Shown: positions 38,606-48,135, numbered from the stretch's first letter. The stretch: 64,000 nt of DNA from Gammaproteobacteria bacterium (GCA_029865385.1 JAOUGX010000008.1:1-64000); one strand, 5' to 3'. Numbers and translations: made by a program. The notes: generated from the letters alone by a model not told the origin.

Positions 38606-39358
38606 CTAGTCGAGGCTAACGCCGCCGTCCGCGCGAATCCCGGTTCCGCTGACGAAAACCGAATCGTCCGTGGCAAGAAACAACGCGACTTTGGCGATAT
38701 CGACAGGATCGGCGAGGCGCTTTGCCGACGACTGCCGGATGCAGTAATCACGAAGCTCCCGGTCTGCAGCAAATACCGGACGACTCGCCGGCGTCATCAC
38801 GGCGCCTGGTTGAATGTAATTGGCGGTAACCCCGAATTCGCCGCCGCGAGCCGCCAGCTTGCTCACCAATCGGTGCATGGCCAACTCCGTATTGCGGTAT
38901 GCCATGGTACCGTCCTTGCCAAAAACACTGCGCAGGCAGCCGATGACAATCATCCTGCCAGCCGGACTTCTTTGCAGCAATGACAGGGTAGCGTCGTAAA
39001 TCGCCGCAGTGCGGGCCAACATGTTCTCCGTCAGCTCCTCGGCAGCACCGGCATCGGTATCGTTGATTGGCGTCTTGCGGTGCCAGTCGAAATTGCTTAC
39101 AACGATGTCCAGTCCGCCAAGAGACTTTTTTGCCTCCGATGCGAGTTGCTTCGATGCATCGAGGGCGTGCATGTCGAGCACGACCCCGGAAACGCCGCTG
39201 ACCTTGCGGAAATGCGTCTCTACGCCGCTCCCGGCAGCATCGATGGCAAGCACTTCAGCACCCTGTTTAACGAATGTTCGAACGATTGCTTCGCCAATAC
39301 CGGACCCGGCCTCGGTCACGATCGCTTTCAGTCCGAAAAGACGCAGTGCGTCAGTCAT
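38606..39358 (-). CDS. SDR-fold protein with altered catalytic motifs
   Basis: A 250-residue member of the short-chain dehydrogenase family by overall layout, including the C-terminal VFVSGTGIRADGGVSLD, typical of classical SDRs. The key positions have changed: TGxxxGIG reads TEAGSGIG (Glu16), NNAG reads SNFD (88-91), the catalytic Ser region reads VIGCLRS, and Tyr154-x3-Lys has Glu158 instead of Lys. It is probably not a standard oxidoreductase and could be a binding protein or a divergent enzyme. It lies between tesB and an acyl-CoA ligase gene. Confidence 0.8.
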   Translation of the reverse strand: MTDALRLFGLKAIVTEAGSGIGEAIVRTFVKQGAEVLAIDAAGSGVETHFRKVSGVSGVVLDMHALDASKQLASEAKKSLGGLDIVVSNFDWHRKTPINDTDAGAAEELTENMLARTAAIYDATLSLLQRSPAGRMIVIGCLRSVFGKDGTMAYRNTELAMHRLVSKLAARGGEFGVTANYIQPGAVMTPASRPVFAADRELRDYCIRQSSAKRLADPVDIAKVALFLATDDSVFVSGTGIRADGGVSLD

Positions 39359-39456
39359 GGTTTTTCTCAGTCATGTGAATCCCTGTTCCAATTTTCAGTG
39401 CAGCAGGATGCGCGGCGATTAATGCCGACCGGTTCCTCGACTTGGCGATTCGTCCG

Positions 39457-41088
39457 CTACGCCGGAATTCGATATTCGGCAAACTGCCGCCGCAATTCGA
39501 TTTTCTTGATCTTCCCGGTCGCTGTATGCGGAATCTCGTCGACAAATACAACATCCTCCGGCAGCCACCATTTCGCAATTTTCCCGTCAAGCCAGGCCAG
39601 CATTTCGTCCTTGCTGACATCCTTGCCTTCGGCCTTGATCACGATCAGAAGCGGCCGCTCGGTCCACTTGGGATGCGGTACGCCGATAACGGCCGCCTCG
39701 GCAACGGACGCATGCCCCATGGCGACGTTTTCTATCTCGATCGAACTGATCCATTCGCCGCCCGATTTGATGACATCCTTCGTTCTGTCCGTTATGGCCA
39801 TGAAGCCTTCCGCATCGATCGTCGCGACATCGCCGGTTTCAAACCAGCCATCATCGGTATGTGCGCCGGCGGAACCATCGAGCCTGAAGTAATCGCTGCA
39901 GATCCACGGGCCGCGAACCTGGAGCGCCCCATACGCTACCCCGTCCCATGGCAGTTCATTTTGTTCGTCGTCTACGATGCGCATCTCTACGCCGTAAATG
40001 CCGCGCCCGGCCTTGGTCTGGATTTTCAGTTTGTCTTCGGCGGACAGCTCCTGCATGTTCGCTTTCAGCGAATTCAGGGTTCCGAGCGGGCTCATTTCAG
40101 TCATTCCCCAGCCCTGGTGCACGAGCACGTCGTGCTTGTCGCGAAACGCACGAATCATCGACTCGGGAACAGCCGCACCGCCAATGACTGTGCGCTGCAG
40201 CTTGTTAAGGCGCTTGCCTGCTTTGTCGCAGTACTGCAGCAGTGCCATCCAGACTGTCGGCACGCCAAGCGAAACGGTGACGCCCTCGCCTTCCATCAGC
40301 GTGTACAAGGTCTCACCGTCTCCCATCTTCGGTCCGGGAAGAACCAGCTTCGCACCGACCATCAGCGCCGAATACGGAATGCCCCAGGCATTGACATGAA
40401 AAAGCGGTACGACCGGCAGTACGCAATCGCGGCTGGACAGGCCCATGACATCCGGCGCAATGCACGCGTAGGCATGCAGCACCTGCGACCTGTGGTTATA
40501 CAGCACACCCTTCGGGTCTCCGGTGGTGCCGGAGGTATAGCACAACGCCACCGCGTCCTTCTCGTCGAGTTCCGGCCACAGGTACTCACTGCTCTCGCTG
40601 CCAATGAACGATTCGTATGACACGGCGTTTGCGAGTGTTGTCGACGGCATGAGCGCATCGTCTGTCAGCACTATGAATTGCTCGACGCAGCCAATATGCC
40701 CGGCAAGCTTCTCCAGCAAGGGCAGGAACATGGGATCCGTCAACAGGACCCGGTCGCCGGCGTGTTTGATTATGAACGCGATCTGCTCCGGGAACAGCCG
40801 CGGGTTGATCGTGTGGCAGACGTATCCTGCGCCGCCAATGCCATAGTAAGCCTCGAGATGCCGGTAGTCGTTCCAGGCCAGCGTGCCGACCCTGTCTCCT
40901 CGCGACAGGCCGAACCGCGCCAGGGCGTTGGCCAGCTGCCGCGCCCGCCCGCACAAATCGGAATAGCGATAACGATGCCGGGGGTTGTCGGCCGTGACCG
41001 AAACAATTTCGCGTTCGCCGTGGTTCCGATCCGCATGCCGCAGTATCGAGGAAATCACCAGCGGCGTGTCCATCATGAGCCCATGCAT
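39457..41088 (-). CDS. Fatty acid-CoA ligase (AMP-dependent synthetase)
   Basis: Activates fatty acids to acyl-CoA through acyl-adenylates. From ATG 41088 (GAGGGG six bases upstream) it has 543 residues. Motifs: the P-loop CYTSGTTGDPKGVLYNH, VHQGWGMTEMSPLG, GWFETGDVATIDAEGFM, DRTKDVIKSGGEWISSIEIE and the catalytic lysine in TATGKIKKIELR. It resembles the medium/long-chain AlkK-type group. The downstream SDR-like and tesB genes suggest a shared role in acyl-chain metabolism. Confidence 0.93.
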   Translation of the reverse strand: MHGLMMDTPLVISSILRHADRNHGEREIVSVTADNPRHRYRYSDLCGRARQLANALARFGLSRGDRVGTLAWNDYRHLEAYYGIGGAGYVCHTINPRLFPEQIAFIIKHAGDRVLLTDPMFLPLLEKLAGHIGCVEQFIVLTDDALMPSTTLANAVSYESFIGSESSEYLWPELDEKDAVALCYTSGTTGDPKGVLYNHRSQVLHAYACIAPDVMGLSSRDCVLPVVPLFHVNAWGIPYSALMVGAKLVLPGPKMGDGETLYTLMEGEGVTVSLGVPTVWMALLQYCDKAGKRLNKLQRTVIGGAAVPESMIRAFRDKHDVLVHQGWGMTEMSPLGTLNSLKANMQELSAEDKLKIQTKAGRGIYGVEMRIVDDEQNELPWDGVAYGALQVRGPWICSDYFRLDGSAGAHTDDGWFETGDVATIDAEGFMAITDRTKDVIKSGGEWISSIEIENVAMGHASVAEAAVIGVPHPKWTERPLLIVIKAEGKDVSKDEMLAWLDGKIAKWWLPEDVVFVDEIPHTATGKIKKIELRRQFAEYRIPA

Positions 41089-41332
41089 TGTTTGCCCCTC
41101 GTTCCTAAGGTACCAGCCGTCCAATTTAACAGAAGCGGACCGCGCTTCGGCAGCGTTTGAGTACTTGCTGTCACTTTCGAGTATATGCCGTCGATTTTGC
41201 GGGATATGCGTACCCCTGAAACGTATAGCTAACGGCAAATAATGCTATGCTTCGCCGCAAATCTGCCGGGTGGCGGGGAAGCACCAGCCGCCGGCAAACG
41301 AAGGTCAAATTTCAATCTTTTGGGGGAATTCG

Positions 41333-43888
41333 ATGGCCAACACCACATGGCTCTTGTCAATCGGGACCGCAGGCACGAACGCGGCCCGCTTTTTGCTGAA
41401 ATTGTCGGCAGCCACGCTGGCTTTTACTGCGTCTTCGACGTCCGTACTGGCGCAGGACGAGCAGATGATTATCGAAGAGATCATCGTCATGGCGACCAAG
41501 CGCGAACAGACTTTGCAGGAAGTCCCGGTTGCCGTATCTGTGGTAAGCGCCCAAACGATGCAGAAAGCGCAGATCCTGGACATCAAGGACCTTCAAAGCA
41601 TCGTGCCGTCGCTGCGTGTAACGCAGCTGCAGACCACCGGCAATACCAACTTCATCATTCGCGGTTTTGGTAATGGCGCCAACAACGCCGGAATCGAGCC
41701 CTCGGTCGGCGTATTCGTAGACGGCGTGTATCGCTCCCGCTCGGCGTCGGCACTGTCGGACCTGCCGAACCTGGAGCGCGTCGAGGTACTGCGCGGGCCG
41801 CAGAGCACGCTGTTCGGCAAGAACGCGTCGGCCGGCGTAATCAACGTCGTCACCGCCCGGCCCGACCTGTCAGGATTCGGCGGATCGACTTCGCTGACCC
41901 TGGGCGAATGGAACCAGGTCATCGTCAAGGGCGACGTCACTGGACCGCTGTCGGATTCCGTGGCTTTCAGCCTTTCGGGCAGCGTCAACAATCGCGACGG
42001 TTACTACACCAACCTGGTGGATGGGGTCGAATACGGCGACAGGGATCGCTGGGGCGTGCGTGGCCAGTTGCTGATCGTGCCAAATGACAAACTCGAAATG
42101 CGCTTCATCGCCGACTACGACGAGATGGACGAAGTCTGCTGCGGCGTCGCCAACCTGGTCGACGGCCCGACCGGCAATGCCATACGCGCACTGGGTGGCA
42201 ACCTGGTCGGCAACCAACCGTTTGCATACCAGAACTATTACGACTTCAACCCGACAAACCAGGTTGACAACAGCGGCATCTCGATGCAAATCGACTACGA
42301 CTTCGAGTCGATGGTGCTGACTTCGATCACTGCCTACCGCAACCAGTCCCGGTTCGAGAACAGCGATGTGGATTTCACCAGCGCAAGACTGATCAATCCG
42401 AACTCCAACGACACCGAGCTGGACACTTTCACGCAGGAGCTTCGCCTGACTTCGAACGGTGACGGCGCGGTCGACTGGATGGTTGGTGGCTACTACTTCG
42501 ATGAGGAAGTCGAGATCAACAACGTGCTGACCTACAGCAGCGATTTCCGCAACTATGCCGACCTGCTCGCCGCCGGCAACGTTTCCGCTCTCGAAGCGGG
42601 CCTGGGCTTGCCCGCCGGCACGTTCTTCGCGAGCGGTCAGGGCAATTTCGAGAACGCCGGCCAGGACGACAGGTCCTATTCCGTTTTCGGCCAGATCGAC
42701 TGGCATATGACGGACCGGGTCACGATGACCCTGGGTGCCAACTACACCAACGACAAGAAAGACGCGTTCGTCAACATGAACAACACCGATGTGTTCTCGT
42801 CACTCAGCATGGTGCAGGTCGGGTTCGGACTGGCCTTCCAGCAGCTCACCGGATTGCCTCCGACGCCACAAAACATCGCCGCGAATCCCGCCGCCGCCGC
42901 CCAGGCCCAGGCGCTTAGTACAACTTCGTGCTCGGCGCAAAATCCGCCGCCAGGATGCAACCAGTTGCTGGCGTTGCGGCCCTTGCAGTTCCTGCCGCCC
43001 TTCGTCGGCTACCCGAACGCGGTGGAATCCGGCAATTCCAACGATAGCAAGACCACGTGGACCGCAAGACTGGCTTTTGACTGGACTGACAACGTCAACG
43101 TCTACCTCGGCGCGGGCACCGGTTTCAAAGCCACGTCATGGAACCTGTCGCGCGATTCCCGGCCGTTCGCCTCGGACATTGCGGCAATCAATTCGGCTGG
43201 CCTCGGTGTCAACAACCTCGTTGCCGGCACGCGTTATGCCGGGCCAGAGGACTCGACGGTTTACGAAATCGGCCTGAAAGCCAGGTTCGACCGCGGCGCC
43301 GTCAACGTTGCCATCTTCGACCAGGAAATCGAGGGCTTCCAGTCCAACATATTCACCGGAACCGGCTTTGCGCTCGCCAACGCCGGCAAACAGTCGACGA
43401 CAGGTATCGAGCTTGATGCGACATGGGTTCCGACGGATGCGCTGGAACTGACCTTCTCCGGTACCTGGCTGGATCCAACCTATGACGATTTCCAGGGTGC
43501 AAGCGGCATCGGCGGGTTGCCCGTGGACCTCAGTGGCGGTGACGTACCGGGCGTGCACAAGTTCAGCATGAATACCTCGGCCACGTACAACTTCGACATC
43601 GGTGCCAACATGAGCGGCTTTGTGCGCGGCGAGTACATTTACGACGACAAAGTCAGGATCATCGAAAACGTGCCGGAAGATGTCGCGTCGCGCGACGTCA
43701 GCATGGTCAACGCAAGTTTCGGGCTGCAATGGGCAAACGGCTTCGAAGCCATGCTGTGGGGCCGTAACCTGACGGACGATCAATTTCTGTTGTCGGCATT
43801 CCCGTCGGTTGCCCAGGCAGGCAGCTACAGCGGCTACCCGAGCGAGCCGCGGACCTACGGCGTAACATTCCGCATGAATTTCGAGTAG
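41333..43888 (+). CDS. TonB-dependent outer-membrane receptor
   Basis: A 22-strand beta-barrel receptor of 851 residues for high-affinity uptake driven by TonB. It has a signal peptide (to about VLAQDE), a TonB-box-like EEIIVMATKREQ, the plug domain (QEVPVAVSVVSAQTM, VEVLRGPQSTLFGKNASAG, GVINVV) and the barrel ending in YGVTFRMNFE. TTTTGGGGGA precedes the ATG 41333. Two adjacent cysteines (EVCCGV) and a Cys pair in a loop (SCSAQN, GCNQ) may form disulfides. The substrate is unknown. Its own terminator follows. Confidence 0.93.
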   Translation: MANTTWLLSIGTAGTNAARFLLKLSAATLAFTASSTSVLAQDEQMIIEEIIVMATKREQTLQEVPVAVSVVSAQTMQKAQILDIKDLQSIVPSLRVTQLQTTGNTNFIIRGFGNGANNAGIEPSVGVFVDGVYRSRSASALSDLPNLERVEVLRGPQSTLFGKNASAGVINVVTARPDLSGFGGSTSLTLGEWNQVIVKGDVTGPLSDSVAFSLSGSVNNRDGYYTNLVDGVEYGDRDRWGVRGQLLIVPNDKLEMRFIADYDEMDEVCCGVANLVDGPTGNAIRALGGNLVGNQPFAYQNYYDFNPTNQVDNSGISMQIDYDFESMVLTSITAYRNQSRFENSDVDFTSARLINPNSNDTELDTFTQELRLTSNGDGAVDWMVGGYYFDEEVEINNVLTYSSDFRNYADLLAAGNVSALEAGLGLPAGTFFASGQGNFENAGQDDRSYSVFGQIDWHMTDRVTMTLGANYTNDKKDAFVNMNNTDVFSSLSMVQVGFGLAFQQLTGLPPTPQNIAANPAAAAQAQALSTTSCSAQNPPPGCNQLLALRPLQFLPPFVGYPNAVESGNSNDSKTTWTARLAFDWTDNVNVYLGAGTGFKATSWNLSRDSRPFASDIAAINSAGLGVNNLVAGTRYAGPEDSTVYEIGLKARFDRGAVNVAIFDQEIEGFQSNIFTGTGFALANAGKQSTTGIELDATWVPTDALELTFSGTWLDPTYDDFQGASGIGGLPVDLSGGDVPGVHKFSMNTSATYNFDIGANMSGFVRGEYIYDDKVRIIENVPEDVASRDVSMVNASFGLQWANGFEAMLWGRNLTDDQFLLSAFPSVAQAGSYSGYPSEPRTYGVTFRMNFE

Positions 43889-43896
43889 TCACTATC

Positions 43897-43934
43897 GAAA
43901 AAGCTGACAGGCTCCGGCCCGTCAGCTTTTTTTT
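43897..43934 (+). terminator. Rho-independent terminator after the TonB-dependent receptor
   Basis: The stem AAAAGCTGAC (43899-43908) pairs with GTCAGCTTTT (43921-43930) over ten bases, with a 12-base GC-rich loop, followed by a run of eight T (43927-43934). It starts nine bases after the receptor stop codon. This is the clearest terminator in the window. Confidence 0.92.
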
Positions 43935-43940
43935 CCGTAC

Positions 43941-44903
43941 GTGAAAAAAGACGCTAGCACGGAACTCACTGTCGGCCTCGCGCAGATCGCACCGGTCTGG
44001 CTGCAACGCGACGCAACGATTGCGAAGATTGCAAACTGCGTATCAGAAGCCGCTGCGAAAGGCTGCAGGCTGGTAGCCTTCGGCGAAGCGCTGGTACCGG
44101 GATACCCGTTCTGGGTCGAGCGAACTGACGGTGCACGATTCGAATCAGCGATTCAGAAATCGCTTTATGCCTACTACCTGTCGCAGGGTGTCGACATCGA
44201 CGCCGGCGACCTGGCGCCTGTCTGTGAGGCTGCGAGCAAGGGCAGGATTGCGGTGTATCTCGGCGTCCTGGAGCGGGCGCCGGACCGCGGGGGTCACAGC
44301 CTCTATTGCTCGATGGTTTACATCAGCGATAACGGCAGCGTTTTGTCAGTCCATCGCAAGCTGATGCCGACTTACGAGGAACGGCTGGTCTGGGCCATCG
44401 GCGACGGTCACGGCCTGCGTACTCACAAGCTGGGCCCGTTTACGCTGGGTGGATTGAACTGCTGGGAGAACTGGCTGCCGCTGGCGCGGGCATCCCTGTA
44501 TGCGCAGGGTGAAAACCTGCACGTCGCCATCTGGCCGGGCAGCCGGCGCAACACCAGCGACATCACGCGTTTCATCGCACGTGAGGGCCGCTCCTTCGTC
44601 ATGTCGGTTTCAGGCCTGATGCGCGCCGCCGATATTCCGCTCGATCTCCCGCATTACGAGTTGCTGTCGTCGACAGCAGATGCGGTGATGGCCGATGGCG
44701 GGTCCTGCCTGGCCGATCCGGCGGGGGAATGGGTGCTTGAGCCGCAGACCGGCGAGGAGTGCCTGCGGGTTGCGACCATCGACCACGCGAGGGTTCTCGA
44801 AGAACGCCAGAACCTTGACGTTGCAGGACATTACGCGCGGCCGGACGTCACCCGACTGAAGGTCGACCGACGCCGCCAGACGACCGCGGAATTTTCCGAT
44901 TGA
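43941..44903 (+). CDS. Nitrilase-family carbon-nitrogen hydrolase
   Basis: A 320-residue enzyme of the true nitrilase branch, hydrolysing nitriles (or cyanide-like compounds) to acids and ammonia. The catalytic triad is Glu49 (AFGEALVPGYPFW), Lys140 (VHRKLMPTYEERLVW) and Cys174 (GGLNCWENWLPLAR). The GTG start at 43941 is only six bases after the T-run of the terminator, and no Shine-Dalgarno is visible. No alternative start fits without losing the first conserved strand. The natural substrate cannot be deduced. Confidence 0.88.
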   Translation: MKKDASTELTVGLAQIAPVWLQRDATIAKIANCVSEAAAKGCRLVAFGEALVPGYPFWVERTDGARFESAIQKSLYAYYLSQGVDIDAGDLAPVCEAASKGRIAVYLGVLERAPDRGGHSLYCSMVYISDNGSVLSVHRKLMPTYEERLVWAIGDGHGLRTHKLGPFTLGGLNCWENWLPLARASLYAQGENLHVAIWPGSRRNTSDITRFIAREGRSFVMSVSGLMRAADIPLDLPHYELLSSTADAVMADGGSCLADPAGEWVLEPQTGEECLRVATIDHARVLEERQNLDVAGHYARPDVTRLKVDRRRQTTAEFSD

Positions 44904-44917
44904 TATTGCCGAGGGCC

Positions 44918-45097
44918 TCAGGACGGACGGCCGGGCCCTGCCAGGTACCAGATGATGACGCCGATAATCGGCAACAGCAGTACCAGCACGATCCACAGCG
45001 CTTTCTTGCCGTTCTCCGCCGAACTGCCCGCGATTTGCAGGATAGCGTATACATCCGCAAGCAGAATCAGTACCCCTAGAATACCCTGCACTTCCAT
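44918..45097 (-). CDS. Small PLDc_N-type membrane protein (59 aa)
   Basis: A 59-residue protein with ATAAGGAG directly before the ATG. Two hydrophobic segments (about 5-22 and 33-52) flank a short polar turn SSAENGKKALWIV, and the end reads PIIGVIIWYLAGPGRPS. This is the pattern of the phospholipase-D-nuclease N-terminal (PLDc_N) small membrane domain, found alone or in front of cardiolipin synthases. The function as a stand-alone protein is unknown. Divergent from the cysteine synthase fusion gene and convergent with the nitrilase. Confidence 0.8.
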   Translation of the reverse strand: MEVQGILGVLILLADVYAILQIAGSSAENGKKALWIVLVLLLPIIGVIIWYLAGPGRPS

Positions 45098-45251
45098 CTC
45101 CTTATCTCCTCTGCGCTTCTGTTGCGCGGGAACGACTCGCTGATCCCCTGCAGCTGGCAGCGCGGCGAACCGACGCTGCGATCCGGCTGCTATTATGCCC
45201 TACCGCAAGCCGTCGCTGAATCATGCTGGCATACAGGACAGGAACAGAATC

Positions 45252-46739
45252 ATGAATCGAATATTCGACAATATCCTGCAGACGATTGGCGATACACCCG
45301 TCGTGCGCCTGAACCGGCTCGCGCCGGAAGGCATCGAGCTGTATGTAAAGATCGAGTCTTTCAATCCGATGGGATCGGTCAAGGACCGTCTGGCCCTGGA
45401 AGTCATAGAGCAAGCTGAGAAAAGCGGCGCGCTCAAACCAGGACAAACGGTCATCGAGGCAACCAGCGGCAATACCGGAATCGGGCTCGCCATGGTGTGT
45501 GCCCAAAAGGGCTACCCGCTCGTAGTCACTATGTCGGAGTCGTTCAGTATCGAACGACGACGCATGATGCGATTCCTCGGGGCCAAGGTGGTATTGACGC
45601 CGGCCGCACTCAAAGGCAGCGGCATGCTCGCCAAGGCCACCGAACTTGCCGAAAAGCACGGCTGGTTTCTCTGCCGCCAGTTCGAGAACGAGGCGAATGC
45701 GGACGCGCACAGTCGAACCACTGCCCCCGAAATTTTGCAGGCCTTCGAAGGAAAACGGCTCGACTATTGGGTCAGCGGTTTCGGCACCGGTGGAACCCTG
45801 AAAGGCGTGGGTCGAGTTCTTGCAGCAAAAAGGCCGGACACGCAGGTCGTTGTCTGCGAGCCCGACAATTCACCGATTCTTGGCAGCGGAATCGCGCAAT
45901 CGCGCCGCAATGACGGCACGCCCTCGGAAAGTCACCCGATGTTCCGCCCGCACCTGATGCAGGGATGGAGTCCCGATTTCATTCCAAAGCTGACCGAGGA
46001 CGCACTCGCGATGAAATTCGTCTCCCGCGTCGTGCCGGTAAGCGGCGACGACGCATTGCGCCTGTCGCGGGAACTCGCACGAAAGGAAGGCATTTTCGTT
46101 GGGATCTCCGGCGGCGCAACACTGGCCGGCGCGCTGACAATCGCCCGTGGCGCGAGTGTCGGCACGACCCTGCTGTGCATGCTGCCGGATACCGGTGAGC
46201 GTTATCTGAGCACGCCGCTGTTCGATGACATTCCGGCTGATATGACGCGCGAGGAACACGAGATCTCGCATTCGACGCCGGGATACCGGTTCGATGTCGC
46301 GACGCCGGCAGCAGCGCCGAAAGCCGATGCCACAGGAAACGTTCCGGCTGATGCATTGCGTACCCTTGAACAGATAGTCAATGATCCGGCACAGCCCGTT
46401 ACCTTGTTCGCTCTCGAGTGGTGTGAATTCTGCTGGTCCGTGCGGAAGATGTTTGCCAGATACGAAATACCCTATCGGTCCATCGATCTGGATTCGGTGG
46501 CGTACCAGAAGGATGATCGCGGCGGAACAATTCGCGCCGCGCTGCGCCAGCAGACCGGTCAGGCAACCATTCCGCAGATCTACATCGGGGGACAGCACAT
46601 TGGCGGGGCCAGCGACCTGTTCGATGCCTGCAAATCGGGGCGGCTGCAGGAAATGCTCGGGCAAAGCGGCGTGGCTTTCAACCGCTCCGTCGATACCGAT
46701 CCTTATTCCTTCCTGCCCGGTTGGCTGCAGGCGCGGTAG
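45252..46739 (+). CDS. Cysteine synthase-glutaredoxin fusion protein
   Basis: A 495-residue, two-part protein. Residues 1-330 form a fold-type II PLP enzyme of the cysteine synthase family: PLP Lys44 (NPMGSVKDR), TSGNTG (71-76), GFGTGGTLKG (177-186), TGERYLSTPLF. Residues about 366-475 form a glutaredoxin domain with the redox motif CEFC (Cys391, Cys394), the TIPQIYIGG cis-proline loop (439-447) and GGASDL. A linker of about 35 residues joins them. ATG 45252 is chosen because TIGDTPVVRL then lies at the usual place. It probably makes cysteine (or a related thiol) with built-in reduction; the exact reaction is unknown. Confidence 0.88.
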   Translation: MNRIFDNILQTIGDTPVVRLNRLAPEGIELYVKIESFNPMGSVKDRLALEVIEQAEKSGALKPGQTVIEATSGNTGIGLAMVCAQKGYPLVVTMSESFSIERRRMMRFLGAKVVLTPAALKGSGMLAKATELAEKHGWFLCRQFENEANADAHSRTTAPEILQAFEGKRLDYWVSGFGTGGTLKGVGRVLAAKRPDTQVVVCEPDNSPILGSGIAQSRRNDGTPSESHPMFRPHLMQGWSPDFIPKLTEDALAMKFVSRVVPVSGDDALRLSRELARKEGIFVGISGGATLAGALTIARGASVGTTLLCMLPDTGERYLSTPLFDDIPADMTREEHEISHSTPGYRFDVATPAAAPKADATGNVPADALRTLEQIVNDPAQPVTLFALEWCEFCWSVRKMFARYEIPYRSIDLDSVAYQKDDRGGTIRAALRQQTGQATIPQIYIGGQHIGGASDLFDACKSGRLQEMLGQSGVAFNRSVDTDPYSFLPGWLQAR

Positions 46740-46755
46740 GGGAAACAGCAGGCTG

Positions 46756-47226
46756 CTAGAGCGAGCCTTCTTCGACGAAGTAGATGCCTATGGTCTCGGC
46801 GACGCAGGCCGGCTTGCGCACGCCTTCGACTTCGACGGTTACTTCGGAAGTCAGGTGCAGCGCACCGCCGCGTTTCCTGGCCTGCAATACAACAGCTCGT
46901 GCGCGAACCCGCGCACCGACGGGTACCGGCGAGTAGAAACGTACTTTGTTGCATCCGAAATTGATTGCACGCGTCAGATTCTCCACCTCGACAAACGATG
47001 CGGTCAGCGTCGGCACCAGCGCCAGCGTCAGGTACCCGTGCGCAATGGTCTTGCCTTCCGGTAACTCGCGTTCCGCGCGTTCCTCGTCGACATGGATCCA
47101 CTGGTAGTCGCCGGTGGCGTCGGCAAACTGCAGGATCTTCTGCTGATCGACAACGATCCAGTCGGATACCCCGACTTCCGATCCCTCAAGGGCTTTCGCA
47201 TCTTCGATCGTCTTGATTCGGTGCAA
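46756..47226 (-). CDS. MaoC-like dehydratase/enoyl-CoA hydratase (TTG start)
   Basis: A single hotdog-domain protein of 156 residues, similar to (R)-specific enoyl-CoA hydratases. The hydratase motif is FADATGDYQWIHVDEERA, followed by GKTIAHGYLTLALVPTL and NFGCNKVRFYSPVPVGARVRA. The frame is open to 47379, but the TTG at 47226 has AAGGA eight bases upstream and gives the normal length. It faces the cysteine synthase fusion gene. It probably takes part in acyl-CoA metabolism. Confidence 0.86.
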   Translation of the reverse strand: MHRIKTIEDAKALEGSEVGVSDWIVVDQQKILQFADATGDYQWIHVDEERAERELPEGKTIAHGYLTLALVPTLTASFVEVENLTRAINFGCNKVRFYSPVPVGARVRARAVVLQARKRGGALHLTSEVTVEVEGVRKPACVAETIGIYFVEEGSL

Positions 47227-47493
47227 TTTTGTGTCCTTACAATTTGTTTTCTGCAAATGCCGCGTTGCACAACAAACCACAAATGCCGGGAACAGGGCAA
47301 GTGACGTTTCAGCAAATGCTGCGGCCGACAATCGCGCCTCGCCTGCCTGCCAGCATTTCCGGGCATATTCGCAGCGCATTTATGCTGCGCCAAATGGCCG
47401 CCCCGGTGGCGCCCCGGCGAGAACGGCCCGCCGCTTGCGTAGCCGCTATACTGGGTCGAGCCGCGAGACTCACGACATCTGTCCCGTGCGAAC

Positions 47494-48132
47494 GTGCCAA
47501 CCAGGAAAAATCCGTCCTTGACCACAAGCGATATCAGCAAGCACTTGACGCCGCCTGAGCGTCTTTTCGCAATCGTGCTGGCTGCCGGCGGATCCAGCCG
47601 CTTCGGTTCGACCAAGCAGCTGGCGAAACTCGGCGGTGAACCGCTGGTGGCTCGCGCCGTACGCCTTGCCACAGAGGTGTTCGGCGAGCGCTGCGTCCTG
47701 GTCCTTGGAAAGGACTGGCGGGATGTTGCCGCCGTATGCAAGCCGCTTCGCGGATTCCTGGTCGTCAATACGGAATTCGACAGCGGCATGGCGAGCTCGA
47801 TAGCCGCGGGCACAGGCGCGGTGGCCGAGAGCGCCAGCGGCATCCTGTTGCTGCTCGCGGACCAGCCGCTTGTAGACGCCGCGCACTTGCGATTGCTGGT
47901 CGCTCGCTGGATGCAGAATCCCCAATGCATCGTCGCCAGCGAGTATGCCGGCATCGAAGGTCCGCCGGTGCTGTTTCCTGCCGATTATTTTGATGATCTG
48001 ATGGCGCTGCAGGGCGACCATGGCGCCCGCACGATACTACGAAAGCCGTCATCCAGGGTCCTGGGGATTCGCTGCGAAAATGCAGGCTTCGATATTGACT
48101 CGCCGGCCGACCTGGAATCTTTGAGCCGCTAA
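47494..48132 (+). CDS. MocA-like molybdenum cofactor cytidylyltransferase
   Basis: A 212-residue NTP transferase of the MobA/MocA fold. The nucleotide-binding start FAIVLAAGGSSRFGSTKQL, the LLLLADQPLV metal site and the C-terminal GFDIDSPADLESL are typical of MocA, which adds CMP to molybdopterin for xanthine-dehydrogenase-type enzymes. The start may be GTG 47494 or TTG 47518; AGGAAAAA favours neither strongly. Convergent with the moaE end of the Moco operon. XdhC at the window end fits the same pathway. Confidence 0.85.
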   Translation: MPTRKNPSLTTSDISKHLTPPERLFAIVLAAGGSSRFGSTKQLAKLGGEPLVARAVRLATEVFGERCVLVLGKDWRDVAAVCKPLRGFLVVNTEFDSGMASSIAAGTGAVAESASGILLLLADQPLVDAAHLRLLVARWMQNPQCIVASEYAGIEGPPVLFPADYFDDLMALQGDHGARTILRKPSSRVLGIRCENAGFDIDSPADLESLSR

Positions 48133-48135
48133 TGC

